From NCBI GenBank assembly GCA_017848115.1, contig JAGAKZ010000032.1:1-58763 (forward strand): a DNA stretch of 58,763 bases, written 5' to 3'. Positions 1-8,360 of this stretch are shown here, piece by piece (position 1 is the first letter of the stretch; each line of letters begins with the position of its first letter). The stretch is from Oscillospiraceae bacterium. GTDB lineage: Bacteria; Bacillota; Clostridia; Oscillospirales; Ruminococcaceae. Below the pieces are notes generated by a model. That model was given only the letters and a program-made list of their open reading frames with translations. It had not been told where the DNA came from and searched no databases. The position numbers were made by a program, and so were the translations under genes.

Positions 1-56
1 ATGATAAGGAAAGCAGAAAGCATGAATGTATCATAGAACGCTGGGAGGAAAGCTAA
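1..56 (+). CDS. 3' end of an AAA-ATPase/PD-(D/E)XK family gene (partial)
   Basis: Reading in frame from base 3 gives the tail DKESRKHECIIERWEES followed by a stop at 54-56. This nearly repeats the C-terminus of the next gene: bases 1-44 match 1599-1642 at 42 of 44 positions. It is therefore the end of a tandem paralogue whose body lies outside the window. Its stop codon overlaps the next start by one base (TAATG), which suggests translational coupling. Confidence 0.85.
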   Translation, partial: DKESRKHECIIERWEES

Positions 57-1663
57 TGGGAACATACTTCAACCCTTCAAACGGAGGATTCAGAAAAGCG
101 TCAAGAGATGAGATATATGTAGATAAGACAGGTCTTATAAATATATTGAACCGCAGACTCATGGCAGAAAAAAACTGTATATCCGTAAGCCATGCCCGCA
201 GATTCGGAAAATCACAGGCAGCACGAATGATAGATGCATATTACAGTCGGGGTTGTGATTCAAAAGAATTGTTTACGGGCTTAAAAATATCGGAGTCGGA
301 GGATTTCCTAAAGCATCTTAACAAGTATAATGTAATTCATCTGGATATATCATCATTTACAGATGATTATACTGATAATGTAGTTAATGAGATAAGAAGA
401 CATATTTTTAATGAATTTAAAGAATTATATCCCGATATAGATTATAACAATTCAACAGCCTGGATATTGAAAAAAGTATATGATAAAACAGAGGAAATCA
501 TTGACGGAAAATCTGTGAAATGTCCATTTGTGATTATAATAGATGAATGGGACTGTATTGTCAGAAACTTTTCTGATAATTCCGCACTTGTACACGAATA
601 TCTGCAGTTTTTGCATTCACTGTTTAAAAGTGAAGAATCACAGGAGTTTCTTGCACTTGGATATATAACGGGGATACTGCCGATAAAGAAGATAAAAGAT
701 GAATCAGCACTCAATAATTTTCTTGAATATACCATGATAGATTCAGGAGAATTGACAGAATATTTTGGATTTACAGAAAAAGAAGTAGAAATGCTTTGTG
801 AAAAATACGGTATTAATACAGATTCAGTGAAGGAATGGTATAACGGATATCTGATAGATGAAAAACATATGTATAATCCAAATTCGGTTTATACTGCCAT
901 GATGCGTCATAAACTTGATTCGTACTGGAAAAATACATCGGCATTTGATACGATAAACACATTTATCACACTTAATTTTGACGGGCTGAAAAAAGATGTT
1001 ATGACGATGCTTGAAGGTGGAAAGGTAAGTGTAATTACAGATAAATTTCAAAATGATTTATCAGTAATAAATTCAAGAGATGACGCATTAACAGCGCTTA
1101 TACATCTTGGATATCTCGGATATGATAATAAAAGAAGAAAGGCATTTATTCCAAATTTTGAAGTGGCAACAGCTTTTCACCTTGCACTTGAAACAGGAAA
1201 ATGGAGTGATATAGCTGATACACTGACAAGGTGCGATGAGATACTCTGGGCAACAATTGACGGAGAATCTGACAAAGTAGCAGAACTCCTTGAACTTTCG
1301 CATGAAACATATACATCAATTTTAAAATACAATGACGAAAACGCATTAAGTTGTGCGATAACAATGGCATACTTTACAGCGCCTGCATATTACACGGTAA
1401 TAAGAGAACTGCCAACAGGCAAAGGATTTGCGGATATAGCGCTGATACCAAGAGCCGATTCGGGAAACAAACCTGCGATGATAATCGAGTTAAAATGGGA
1501 TAAGAACGCAGATACAGCGATAAGGCAGATAAAAGAAAAAAGATACACCGGAAAACTAAAAGGATACGGAAAAGAAATACTGCTTGTCGGTGTAAACTAT
1601 GATAAGGAAAGCAGAAAGCATGAATGTGTTATAGAACGCTGGGATGATGAAAGTACGCATTAA
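56..1663 (+). CDS. AAA-ATPase-like / PD-(D/E)XK nuclease-fold protein (DUF1703 family)
   Basis: 535 residues. The N-terminal part fits the AAA-ATPase-like family: a Walker A-like ARRFGKS near residue 50 and a Walker B-like FVIIIDEWD near residue 165. The C-terminal part carries the PD-(D/E)XK pattern of DUF1703, with FADIALIPR followed by MIIELKW. The ATG at 56 is chosen because GGGAGG lies at 43-48 with good spacing; the frame is open to 26 but has no ribosome site there. Such proteins are abundant, often in tandem, in gut Bacteroidetes and Firmicutes, and their role is unknown; defence or DNA processing is only a guess. A near-identical paralogue ends immediately upstream. Confidence 0.85.
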   Translation: MGTYFNPSNGGFRKASRDEIYVDKTGLINILNRRLMAEKNCISVSHARRFGKSQAARMIDAYYSRGCDSKELFTGLKISESEDFLKHLNKYNVIHLDISSFTDDYTDNVVNEIRRHIFNEFKELYPDIDYNNSTAWILKKVYDKTEEIIDGKSVKCPFVIIIDEWDCIVRNFSDNSALVHEYLQFLHSLFKSEESQEFLALGYITGILPIKKIKDESALNNFLEYTMIDSGELTEYFGFTEKEVEMLCEKYGINTDSVKEWYNGYLIDEKHMYNPNSVYTAMMRHKLDSYWKNTSAFDTINTFITLNFDGLKKDVMTMLEGGKVSVITDKFQNDLSVINSRDDALTALIHLGYLGYDNKRRKAFIPNFEVATAFHLALETGKWSDIADTLTRCDEILWATIDGESDKVAELLELSHETYTSILKYNDENALSCAITMAYFTAPAYYTVIRELPTGKGFADIALIPRADSGNKPAMIIELKWDKNADTAIRQIKEKRYTGKLKGYGKEILLVGVNYDKESRKHECVIERWDDESTH

Positions 1664-1675
1664 TTCTTTTTCTAT

Positions 1676-1704
1676 TTGACATTTTTTATGTTATGAGCTA
1701 TAAT
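1676..1704 (+). promoter_or_regulatory. Sigma-A promoter of the polysaccharide export operon
   Basis: TTGACA at 1676-1681, a 17-base spacer and TATAAT at 1699-1704: a full consensus match 67 bases before the permease gene. It separates the operon from the upstream AAA-ATPase gene. Confidence 0.8.
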
Positions 1705-1771
1705 TAAAATTGTGTTTGCTATCACATAATAGTGAACAGAAACACATATATATTATGAAACGAGGATATAA

Positions 1772-2560
1772 ATGAAAGAGTTGTATAATTACAGACAGAT
1801 GATATTCAGTCTGGTAAAAAAAGACCTTAGGGGGCGATATAAGGGGTCTGTTTTGGGATTTTTGTGGACTTTTATAAATCCGCTTCTGCAACTTATTGTC
1901 TATACACTTGTATTTACAACTATTTTACCTGTAGCGGATATTGATAAGTATTATCTTCATCTTTTTGTTGCACTTATTCCTTGGATATTTTTTTCAAGTT
2001 CGCTTACAGGTGGATCAGGTTCTGTAATAGCACATAAGGATTTGATAAAGAAGATTTATTTTCCGAGAGCAGTAATACCTATATCATATGTGACAAGTTG
2101 TTTTGTGAATATGTTGCTTTGTTTTATAGTGGTGTTTGCTGTTGTTATTCTTTTTGGAAATGGTATAAATTTTGTGGCATTTCTTTATCTTGCTCCTATA
2201 ATGCTTGTAGAATATATACTGGCGCTTGGAGTTGCGCTTATATCTTCGGCAGTCACTGTATATTTTCGTGATCTTGAACATATACTTGGGATAATAACAA
2301 TGGCATGGACATATCTTACTCCGATAATGTATCCTATAGAACAGATAACAGAAAATCCTGCTGTTCCGGAGTGGTTCAAGAGTTTGTATATGTTAAATCC
2401 TATGACACCGGTGGTACAAGCTTACAGGGATATTCTTTATCATGCCAGAGTACCGGAACTTTCTACGTTGCTTTCTGCATTTCTGCTCGGAATAACTTGT
2501 CTTTTAGCAGGGTGCATAATATTTTCAAAGTTACAGAGACGTTTTGCGGAGGAGCTATAA
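1772..2560 (+). CDS. ABC-2 type polysaccharide export permease (TagG/Wzm-like)
   Basis: 262 residues. The opening (KKDLRGRYKGSVLGFLWTFINP) and about six hydrophobic segments are typical of the permease of teichoic acid or O-antigen ABC exporters. With the next gene it should form a membrane pump moving an undecaprenyl-linked glycan across the membrane. GAGG lies six bases before the ATG. The following ATPase starts directly after its stop codon, so the two are co-translated. It is first in an operon with two glycosyltransferases, which supports a surface glycan substrate; which glycan cannot be read from sequence. Confidence 0.9.
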   Translation: MKELYNYRQMIFSLVKKDLRGRYKGSVLGFLWTFINPLLQLIVYTLVFTTILPVADIDKYYLHLFVALIPWIFFSSSLTGGSGSVIAHKDLIKKIYFPRAVIPISYVTSCFVNMLLCFIVVFAVVILFGNGINFVAFLYLAPIMLVEYILALGVALISSAVTVYFRDLEHILGIITMAWTYLTPIMYPIEQITENPAVPEWFKSLYMLNPMTPVVQAYRDILYHARVPELSTLLSAFLLGITCLLAGCIIFSKLQRRFAEEL

Positions 2561-3763
2561 ATGGGACAGGAAGATGCTATTGTTATTAAAAATGTCGGAA
2601 AAAAGTTTAAAGTATTTCTTGATAAGGGACAGAGCTTTAAAGAAAGAATGCTTTTTAAAAACAGATGTAAATATGAGGAAAGAAATGTGCTCAAAGATAT
2701 TTCTTTTACAGTAAAAAAAGGTGAAGCAGTAGGTCTTGTAGGTCATAACGGATGCGGTAAAAGTACGCTTTTGAAGCTTATGACAAGAATTCTTTATCCT
2801 GACAAAGGTTCTATAGAAATGAAAGGCCGTGTATCCAGCCTTATTGAACTTGGTGCGGGTTTTCATCCTGATATGAGCGGCCGTGAAAATATATATACTA
2901 ACGCATCAATTTTCGGACTTACCAAAAAGGAAATAGACGCAAGACTTGAAGATATAATAAAATTTTCCGAACTGGAGGCTTTTATTGACAATCCTGTAAG
3001 AACTTATTCATCAGGGATGTATATGCGTCTTGCGTTTTCTGTTGCGATAAATGTTGATGCTGATATTTTGCTTATAGATGAAATTCTTGCAGTAGGCGAT
3101 ACAAATTTTCAAGCAAAATGTTTTAACAGATTAAAAGAGATAAAGAAACAAGGTACCACTATAGTCATTGTTTCACACTCTCTTGGACAAATAGAACAGA
3201 TATGTGATCATTCGATATGGATAGACGGAGGTCTGATACGTGAGTATGGATCGCCGTATGATGTTCATCCTATGTATCTTGAATATATGGGAAGTCATCT
3301 TAATTTCGGAGGCAGTACATCAGAAAAAAAATCAGATAACAGATGGGGCAGTATGGCAGCTGAAGTTTCATCTGTTCAGATGCTTGATAAGGATGGAAAT
3401 GAACAGACATCATTTGTGGTTGGAGCTCCTGTAAAAATACGTGTTACTTATGAATTGAAGGAGAATGTTCCGGATGCTGTATTTGGAATAGGTATTTTCA
3501 GAGCAGATGGAGTTCACTGTTATGGAACCAATACCCGTATTGATAAGATGCCTGACTTCGAAATAACAAAAAGTGGATATTTTGAGGTGGATATTGAAAA
3601 ACTCAACCTTCTTCCGTCTGAATATATTCTTGATGTTTCGATTGAAACAGGTGATGGGATACCTGTTGATTTTTATAAAAATGCAAAGAGATTTATAACA
3701 TATTCTCCGGTAAGTGATATCGGAGTTTTAAGACTGGATCATAAATGGGAGACTAATTGTTAA
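2561..3763 (+). CDS. ABC transporter ATP-binding protein with Wzt-like C-terminal domain
   Basis: 400 residues. Walker A GHNGCGKST at 61-69, signature YSSGM at 149-153, Walker B ILLIDE near 169-174. The extra roughly 150 residues after about 250 are predicted to be the beta-sandwich carbohydrate-binding domain (Wzt_C) found in exporters that recognise the non-reducing end of a finished glycan. It therefore resembles Wzt more than short TagH. Its ATG abuts the permease stop, with GGAGG inside the permease 3' end. It powers export by the permease. Confidence 0.92.
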   Translation: MGQEDAIVIKNVGKKFKVFLDKGQSFKERMLFKNRCKYEERNVLKDISFTVKKGEAVGLVGHNGCGKSTLLKLMTRILYPDKGSIEMKGRVSSLIELGAGFHPDMSGRENIYTNASIFGLTKKEIDARLEDIIKFSELEAFIDNPVRTYSSGMYMRLAFSVAINVDADILLIDEILAVGDTNFQAKCFNRLKEIKKQGTTIVIVSHSLGQIEQICDHSIWIDGGLIREYGSPYDVHPMYLEYMGSHLNFGGSTSEKKSDNRWGSMAAEVSSVQMLDKDGNEQTSFVVGAPVKIRVTYELKENVPDAVFGIGIFRADGVHCYGTNTRIDKMPDFEITKSGYFEVDIEKLNLLPSEYILDVSIETGDGIPVDFYKNAKRFITYSPVSDIGVLRLDHKWETNC

Positions 3764-3777
3764 AAGGTGGTATAAAA

Positions 3778-4242
3778 ATGTCTGAGTGTGCAGATAAAAT
3801 TTGTATAGAAGATATTATGAATGAAATACGTGAAGAGATAAAACGTGAAAATTATGACAGTTCAATGCTTAGTTTTGAAGATATTGAATGTGATGAATCG
3901 CTTATTGATCGAAATACAGCGGCTAGTGGAAATTTCGAAGAAAATTATAAATACTTACGTGCTCATTGTGAGGTAAATCCCAACAAACAGATGCCCGGTG
4001 GAGAAGTAGAAGTCTTTGTAAAAAAAGTAATAAGAAAACTGATGAAATTTTATATCGAACCATACAGTCGTGATCAGAATCAACTCAATGTAAGGTATAC
4101 TCAGATGTTAGGTGCACTTAAAGAAGAAAGTGACAGAACAAATGATTTAATGCAAAAGAAACTTTTAATGCTTGAAAATAAGATTTCAAAGCTTGAAAAG
4201 GAAAATGAAGAGCTCAGGAAAATATTAGAGGGAAAGGCATAG
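3778..4242 (+). CDS. Small coiled-coil protein of the polysaccharide cluster
   Basis: 154 residues, acidic, no signal peptide or membrane span. The middle holds FVKKVIRKLMKFYIEPYSRDQN, an amphipathic stretch of a type I recall from proteins of surface-glycan clusters. The last 45 residues are a coiled coil (LENKISKLEKENEELRKI). The ATG at 3778 is preferred to an upstream TTG at 3757 because AAAGGTGG sits eight bases before it. It lies between the exporter ATPase and the glycosyltransferases and may be a scaffold or chain-length factor; that role is inferred from position only. Confidence 0.8.
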   Translation: MSECADKICIEDIMNEIREEIKRENYDSSMLSFEDIECDESLIDRNTAASGNFEENYKYLRAHCEVNPNKQMPGGEVEVFVKKVIRKLMKFYIEPYSRDQNQLNVRYTQMLGALKEESDRTNDLMQKKLLMLENKISKLEKENEELRKILEGKA

Positions 4243-4246
4243 ACAA

Positions 4247-5317
4247 ATGAGAATATTTCAGATTTTACCGACAATTAGATATGGCGATGCAGTGAGTAAC
4301 GATACGGTGGCATTGAAAAAAGCTATTGAGGAAATGGGTTATGAAACCGCAATATACGCAGATAATATAGATGATAGAATGTCTGAAGATGTAGCAGAAA
4401 ATACTTCTAAGATGCCTAAACTCAGAAGTGATGATGTAGTTATATACCATATGGCTATAGGCGCAGATATGACATTTAGATTTGGTAAGTACAAATGTAG
4501 GAAAGTGATGATCTATCATAATGTAACGCCTCCTCATTTTTTTGAACAGTATAGTAAAGTTCTCGTAAATGCTACAGAGTATGGTCTTGAATGTGTACGT
4601 TATCTTGCTGATAAGGTTGATTATTGTATAGCAGATTCGGATTTTAACAAACAAAATCTTATAGATATGGGTTATAAGTGCCGTATAGATGTGCGTCCTA
4701 TACTTATCCCATTTGATGATTACAAGAAGCAACCTTCAGAACAAGTTGTTGAAAAGTATAGTAGTGATGGTTATGTAAATATAGTATTTGTCGGAAGAAT
4801 AGCTCCTAATAAAAAGCAGGAGGATGTGGTAAGAGCTTTTAACTTTTACAAGAAAAATATAAATCCGAAGTCAAGACTCATATTTGTGGGTTCTCCTTCA
4901 GGTCTGGAGTGTTATTATGACAGGTTGCAGAGGTATGTAGAGGCTCTTGAACTTCAGGACGTCATTTTTACTGGTCACATAAAGTTTGAGGAGATACTTG
5001 CTTTTTACAAGGTTGCTGATATTTTTCTGTGTATGAGTGAACATGAAGGGTTCTGTGTGCCGCTTGTTGAAGCAATGTTTTTTGAAGTTCCGATAATTGC
5101 GTATAACAGTTGTGCTGTACCGTATACAATGGGGAACAGTGGTTTGATTGTTGATACTAAAGATCCAGCTGAAATTGCTCTGCTTATGGATAGAATAATG
5201 AATGACGAAATTTTAAAAAACAATGTTATTGAAAGTCAGAATAAAAGACTCAAAGATTTTTCATATGAGTCGGTAAAAGAATGTTTTTCCGGATTAATTA
5301 AAAATTTTATAGGTTGA
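4247..5317 (+). CDS. Glycosyltransferase family 4
   Basis: 356 residues, two Rossmann-like halves. The C-terminal half carries GT4 marks: VNIVFVGRIAPNKKQEDVV near 178-196 and SEHEGFCVPLVEAM near 265-278, with the acidic EX7E-type pair that contacts the sugar nucleotide. It is cytoplasmic and should add a sugar to the lipid-linked glycan exported by the upstream ABC pump. It starts five bases after the previous stop codon. Sugar specificity cannot be told. Confidence 0.92.
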   Translation: MRIFQILPTIRYGDAVSNDTVALKKAIEEMGYETAIYADNIDDRMSEDVAENTSKMPKLRSDDVVIYHMAIGADMTFRFGKYKCRKVMIYHNVTPPHFFEQYSKVLVNATEYGLECVRYLADKVDYCIADSDFNKQNLIDMGYKCRIDVRPILIPFDDYKKQPSEQVVEKYSSDGYVNIVFVGRIAPNKKQEDVVRAFNFYKKNINPKSRLIFVGSPSGLECYYDRLQRYVEALELQDVIFTGHIKFEEILAFYKVADIFLCMSEHEGFCVPLVEAMFFEVPIIAYNSCAVPYTMGNSGLIVDTKDPAEIALLMDRIMNDEILKNNVIESQNKRLKDFSYESVKECFSGLIKNFIG

Positions 5318-5332
5318 AGGAATTTGTAAAAA

Positions 5333-6517
5333 TTGAAAAAAATAGCGCTTGTAAATCAGCGATACGGTCTTGAAGTAAATGGTGGTTCTGAATATTATAC
5401 AAGACTTATTGCAGAGAGGTTGAAATATAATTTTGAAGTGGATGTTATCACTACAAAAGCACTGGATTATACAACATGGGAAGACTACTATAAATCTGAT
5501 GATGAGGACATAAACGGTGTACATGTGATACGTTTTTCTGTAAAATCTCAGCGTGATAAAGATTTTGGAAGTTTTAATGTATCGTATCTGACAGAACTTG
5601 GGCTAAATGAAAGAGATGTTGAAAAAGAAAAGGTATGGTTTGAAAAGCAAGGGCCGTACTGTCCGGAAGCTATAGAATTTATAAAGAAAAATAAGGATAA
5701 CTATGATGTATTTATTTTTGTTACTTATCTTTATTATCTTACCGTAATAGGAATGCCTGAAGTTGCAGAAAAGTCTGTATTTATACCTACTGCACATGAA
5801 GAACCGTATATTCATTTTAAAACATATGAAAGTCTTTTTAAAAAGCCGGCAGCATATATTTTTCTCACAGACGAAGAGAAATCGCTTGTGCAGGGTCTCT
5901 TTGACTGTAGTGATATTCCATGCGATGTTATGGGGACAGGCGTTGACGTGCCTTGTACGCCTGATACAGAGGCGTTTCGTAACAAGTTCAATGTGAAGGA
6001 TAAATTTATAATTTATGTCGGACGTATTGATGATGCTAAGGGGTGTACAGGACTTTTTGAAGATTTTACAGAGTATAAAAAAAGAAATTCCCAAAGTCCT
6101 CTTAAACTTGTACTTATGGGAAAACCTGTGTGCGATATACCTGAAAGTGATGACATAATAAATCTTGGATTTGTGAGCGAAGAAGATAAATTTAATGGAA
6201 TAGCAGCAGCAGAATGTCTTGTTCTTCCATCAAAGTTTGAGAGTTTATCTATATCTGTTCTGGAAGCAATGTCGCTTGGTGTACCTGTACTTGTAAATGG
6301 AATATGTGATGTCTTAAAAGGACACTGTGTGAAGAGCAATGGCGGACTTTACTATAAAAATTATTTTGAGTTTGAAGGCTGTCTTAATTTTATGATGAAC
6401 AATGATAAAAAGATGGAGATAATGAGGGCAAACGCACTAGAATATATAAATGAAAATTACAGATGGGATAATATTATGAAAAAGTTTTCTGATATTATCA
6501 ATATGGTGTCAAAATAA
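5333..6517 (+). CDS. Glycosyltransferase family 4
   Basis: 394 residues. GT4 features: N-terminal glycine motif (RYGLEVNGGSEYY), FIIYVGRIDDAKG near 223-235 and LPSKFESLSISVLEAMSLG near 298-316 with the EX7E-type acidic pair. The start is a TTG at 5333 that gives the usual MKKIALVNQ opening; AAGGA lies about 11 bases upstream. It is the last gene of the five-gene glycan operon, followed by a terminator at 6534-6585. It probably builds the same polymer as the previous transferase. Confidence 0.9.
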   Translation: MKKIALVNQRYGLEVNGGSEYYTRLIAERLKYNFEVDVITTKALDYTTWEDYYKSDDEDINGVHVIRFSVKSQRDKDFGSFNVSYLTELGLNERDVEKEKVWFEKQGPYCPEAIEFIKKNKDNYDVFIFVTYLYYLTVIGMPEVAEKSVFIPTAHEEPYIHFKTYESLFKKPAAYIFLTDEEKSLVQGLFDCSDIPCDVMGTGVDVPCTPDTEAFRNKFNVKDKFIIYVGRIDDAKGCTGLFEDFTEYKKRNSQSPLKLVLMGKPVCDIPESDDIINLGFVSEEDKFNGIAAAECLVLPSKFESLSISVLEAMSLGVPVLVNGICDVLKGHCVKSNGGLYYKNYFEFEGCLNFMMNNDKKMEIMRANALEYINENYRWDNIMKKFSDIINMVSK

Positions 6518-6533
6518 AATTTTGTATTTTGTA

Positions 6534-6585
6534 AAAAATCAGATATCTTTTCTGAAATGTTAAACAGGAAAGATATCTGATTTTT
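6534..6585 (+). terminator. Rho-independent terminator after the glycan operon
   Basis: A perfect 17-base stem (6534-6550 with 6569-6585), an 18-base loop and T-rich ends on both sides. Confidence 0.85.
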
Positions 6586-6654
6586 GTTTTCTGCAAATAC
6601 TTCACGCATTTTATGCATATCTTCTGAATATTTTGTCTCTTAAACCTTAAGAAA

Positions 6655-6693
6655 ATGGTACAGAACCATAATCAGTCAACGGTTCTGTACCAT
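6655..6693 (-). terminator. Terminator of pyruvate kinase
   Basis: A perfect 13-base stem (6655-6667 with 6681-6693) just past the pyk stop. On the minus strand the hairpin is followed by TTTTC. Confidence 0.75.
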
Positions 6694-6701
6694 AAAAGTA
6701 A

Positions 6702-8123
6702 TTATTCTATTACTTCAACTCTCATAAGATTTGTAGTACCTGAAATTCCGAGTGGTACACCTGCTGTGAGAACAACAGTATCGCCTGTTTTTACAAGTCC
6801 TGCTTCTTTAGCAGCGTTTGCCGCATCGAGGAAGAGTTCGTCTGAGTTTGTTTTTTCACCGATTATGATAGGTGAAACACCCCATGACATATTCATCTGA
6901 CGCTGTATCATTTCGTCTGTAGTACAGCTTACTATAGGCATGTCCGGTCTGTACTTTGAGATAAGTCTTGCTGTAGAGCCTGCTTTTGTTACTGTTATGA
7001 TAGCACTTGCGTTGAGGTCGTGTGCGGTTGTAACTGTAGCGTGTGCTATAGCATTTGCTATGTCAGAGTTTGTTGAAGGCGGTCTGTTTGCAAATCTTGA
7101 GCGGTAGTTTATGTTCTTTTCTGTTGATTCTGCAATGAGTGCCATTGTTTTGAGTGTGTCAACAGGATAAGCACCTGCAGCAGTTTCGCCCGAAAGCATA
7201 ATAGCGCTTGTACCGTCATATATAGCATTTGCAACGTCTGTTATTTCGGCTCTTGTAGGACGTGGGTTTGAAATCATTGATTCGAGCATCTGTGTAGCGG
7301 TGATAACCTGTTTGCCGGCATTGTAACCTTTGTGGATAAGGGTTTTCTGGATAGCAGGTATCTGTTCAAATGGAATTTCTACGCCCATGTCGCCTCTGGC
7401 AACCATGATACCGTCAGAAACTTCAAGGATCTCATCAATGTTTTCAACGCCGTCAAGGTTTTCGATTTTTGCAATAATGCGTACATCGAACCAGCCGAGA
7501 CTGTGAGTATATTTTCTGAGGTAGTTTATATCAGCAGAAGATCTTACAAAACTTGCTGCGATAAAATCATAACCCATTTTTGCACCAAATTCGAGGTCAT
7601 TCATATCAGCTTCACTGATAAAAGGCATAGAAAGCTTTACACCCGGAACGTTGATGCCTTTGTTATTTGAAAGTGTACCACCATGAATTATTCTGCAAAC
7701 GATATCAGTAGCAGTTATTTTTTCAACTACAAGTTCAATAACGCCATCGTTGATAAGAATTCTGTTTCCGATTGAAACGTCCTGCGGAAGTTTTTTGAAT
7801 GATATACTTCCGATTTCGTTTGTACATGGTACATCTTTTGTTGTCAGAGTGTATTTGTCGCCACCTTTGATTTCTACAGGCTTGTCATCTACAAATTTTC
7901 CGAGACGAATTTCAGGACCTTTTGTGTCCATCATTGTTGCAACAGGCATATTTAGCTCTTTGCGCAGTCTTGTTACCTGTTCAAATCTTTTTCTGTGTAT
8001 CTCGTAGTCCCCGTGTGAAAAGTTGAATCTGGCAACGTTCATACCGCCGGCTATAAGCTCACGCATAACATTGTCGTCATCTGTAGATGGTCCTATAGTG
8101 CATACTATTTTAGTTTTACGCAT
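6702..8123 (-). CDS. pyk: Pyruvate kinase
   Basis: 473 residues, the normal bacterial length, without the extra C-terminal PEP-utiliser domain seen in bacilli. It converts phosphoenolpyruvate and ADP to pyruvate and ATP in glycolysis. Visible motifs: KIVCTIGPS near the start, NFSHGD at 34-39, DTKGPEIR at 66-73, and the active-site IIAKIEN with Lys219 and Glu221, then ARGDMGVEIP. GGAGG lies seven bases before the ATG. It has its own promoter (8174-8202) and terminator, so it is a single-gene transcript convergent with the glycan operon. Confidence 0.98.
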   Translation of the reverse strand: MRKTKIVCTIGPSTDDDNVMRELIAGGMNVARFNFSHGDYEIHRKRFEQVTRLRKELNMPVATMMDTKGPEIRLGKFVDDKPVEIKGGDKYTLTTKDVPCTNEIGSISFKKLPQDVSIGNRILINDGVIELVVEKITATDIVCRIIHGGTLSNNKGINVPGVKLSMPFISEADMNDLEFGAKMGYDFIAASFVRSSADINYLRKYTHSLGWFDVRIIAKIENLDGVENIDEILEVSDGIMVARGDMGVEIPFEQIPAIQKTLIHKGYNAGKQVITATQMLESMISNPRPTRAEITDVANAIYDGTSAIMLSGETAAGAYPVDTLKTMALIAESTEKNINYRSRFANRPPSTNSDIANAIAHATVTTAHDLNASAIITVTKAGSTARLISKYRPDMPIVSCTTDEMIQRQMNMSWGVSPIIIGEKTNSDELFLDAANAAKEAGLVKTGDTVVLTAGVPLGISGTTNLMRVEVIE

Positions 8124-8173
8124 ATTTTATCCTCCGTTTATGCATTAAAGCATTTACATTTATATTCCTTTAT

Positions 8174-8202
8174 ATTATATCCTAATAACGTATATCGGTC
8201 AA
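8174..8202 (-). promoter_or_regulatory. pyk promoter
   Basis: On the minus strand TTGACC, 17 bases and TATAAT, about 50 bases before the pyk start. The remainder of 8203-8300 shows no other feature to me. Confidence 0.7.
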
Positions 8203-8300
8203 GGTTTTTGAGAGAAATATTTACTGTTTATTTGCCGAAAAATATGTACAAAATCATATTTCTGAAATTTCAGAAGAAAGATTTTTTCATGATTTGTGAA

Positions 8301-8342
8301 AAAAATCAAGCCGTTATTACTCAAAACAACAGCTTGATTTTT
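8301..8342 (-). terminator. Terminator of the xylanase gene
   Basis: An 11-base stem (8301-8311 with 8332-8342) whose minus-strand copy ends in a T run. The 20-base loop can pair further in its outer part. Confidence 0.8.
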
Positions 8343-8360
8343 TTATTATTAAGATGATTA

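Noticed and set aside
4265-4732. Minus-strand frame of 155 codons opposite the first GT4 gene
   Set aside because: Lies wholly within a well-supported glycosyltransferase and is rich in Ile, Tyr and Cys, typical of a shadow frame.
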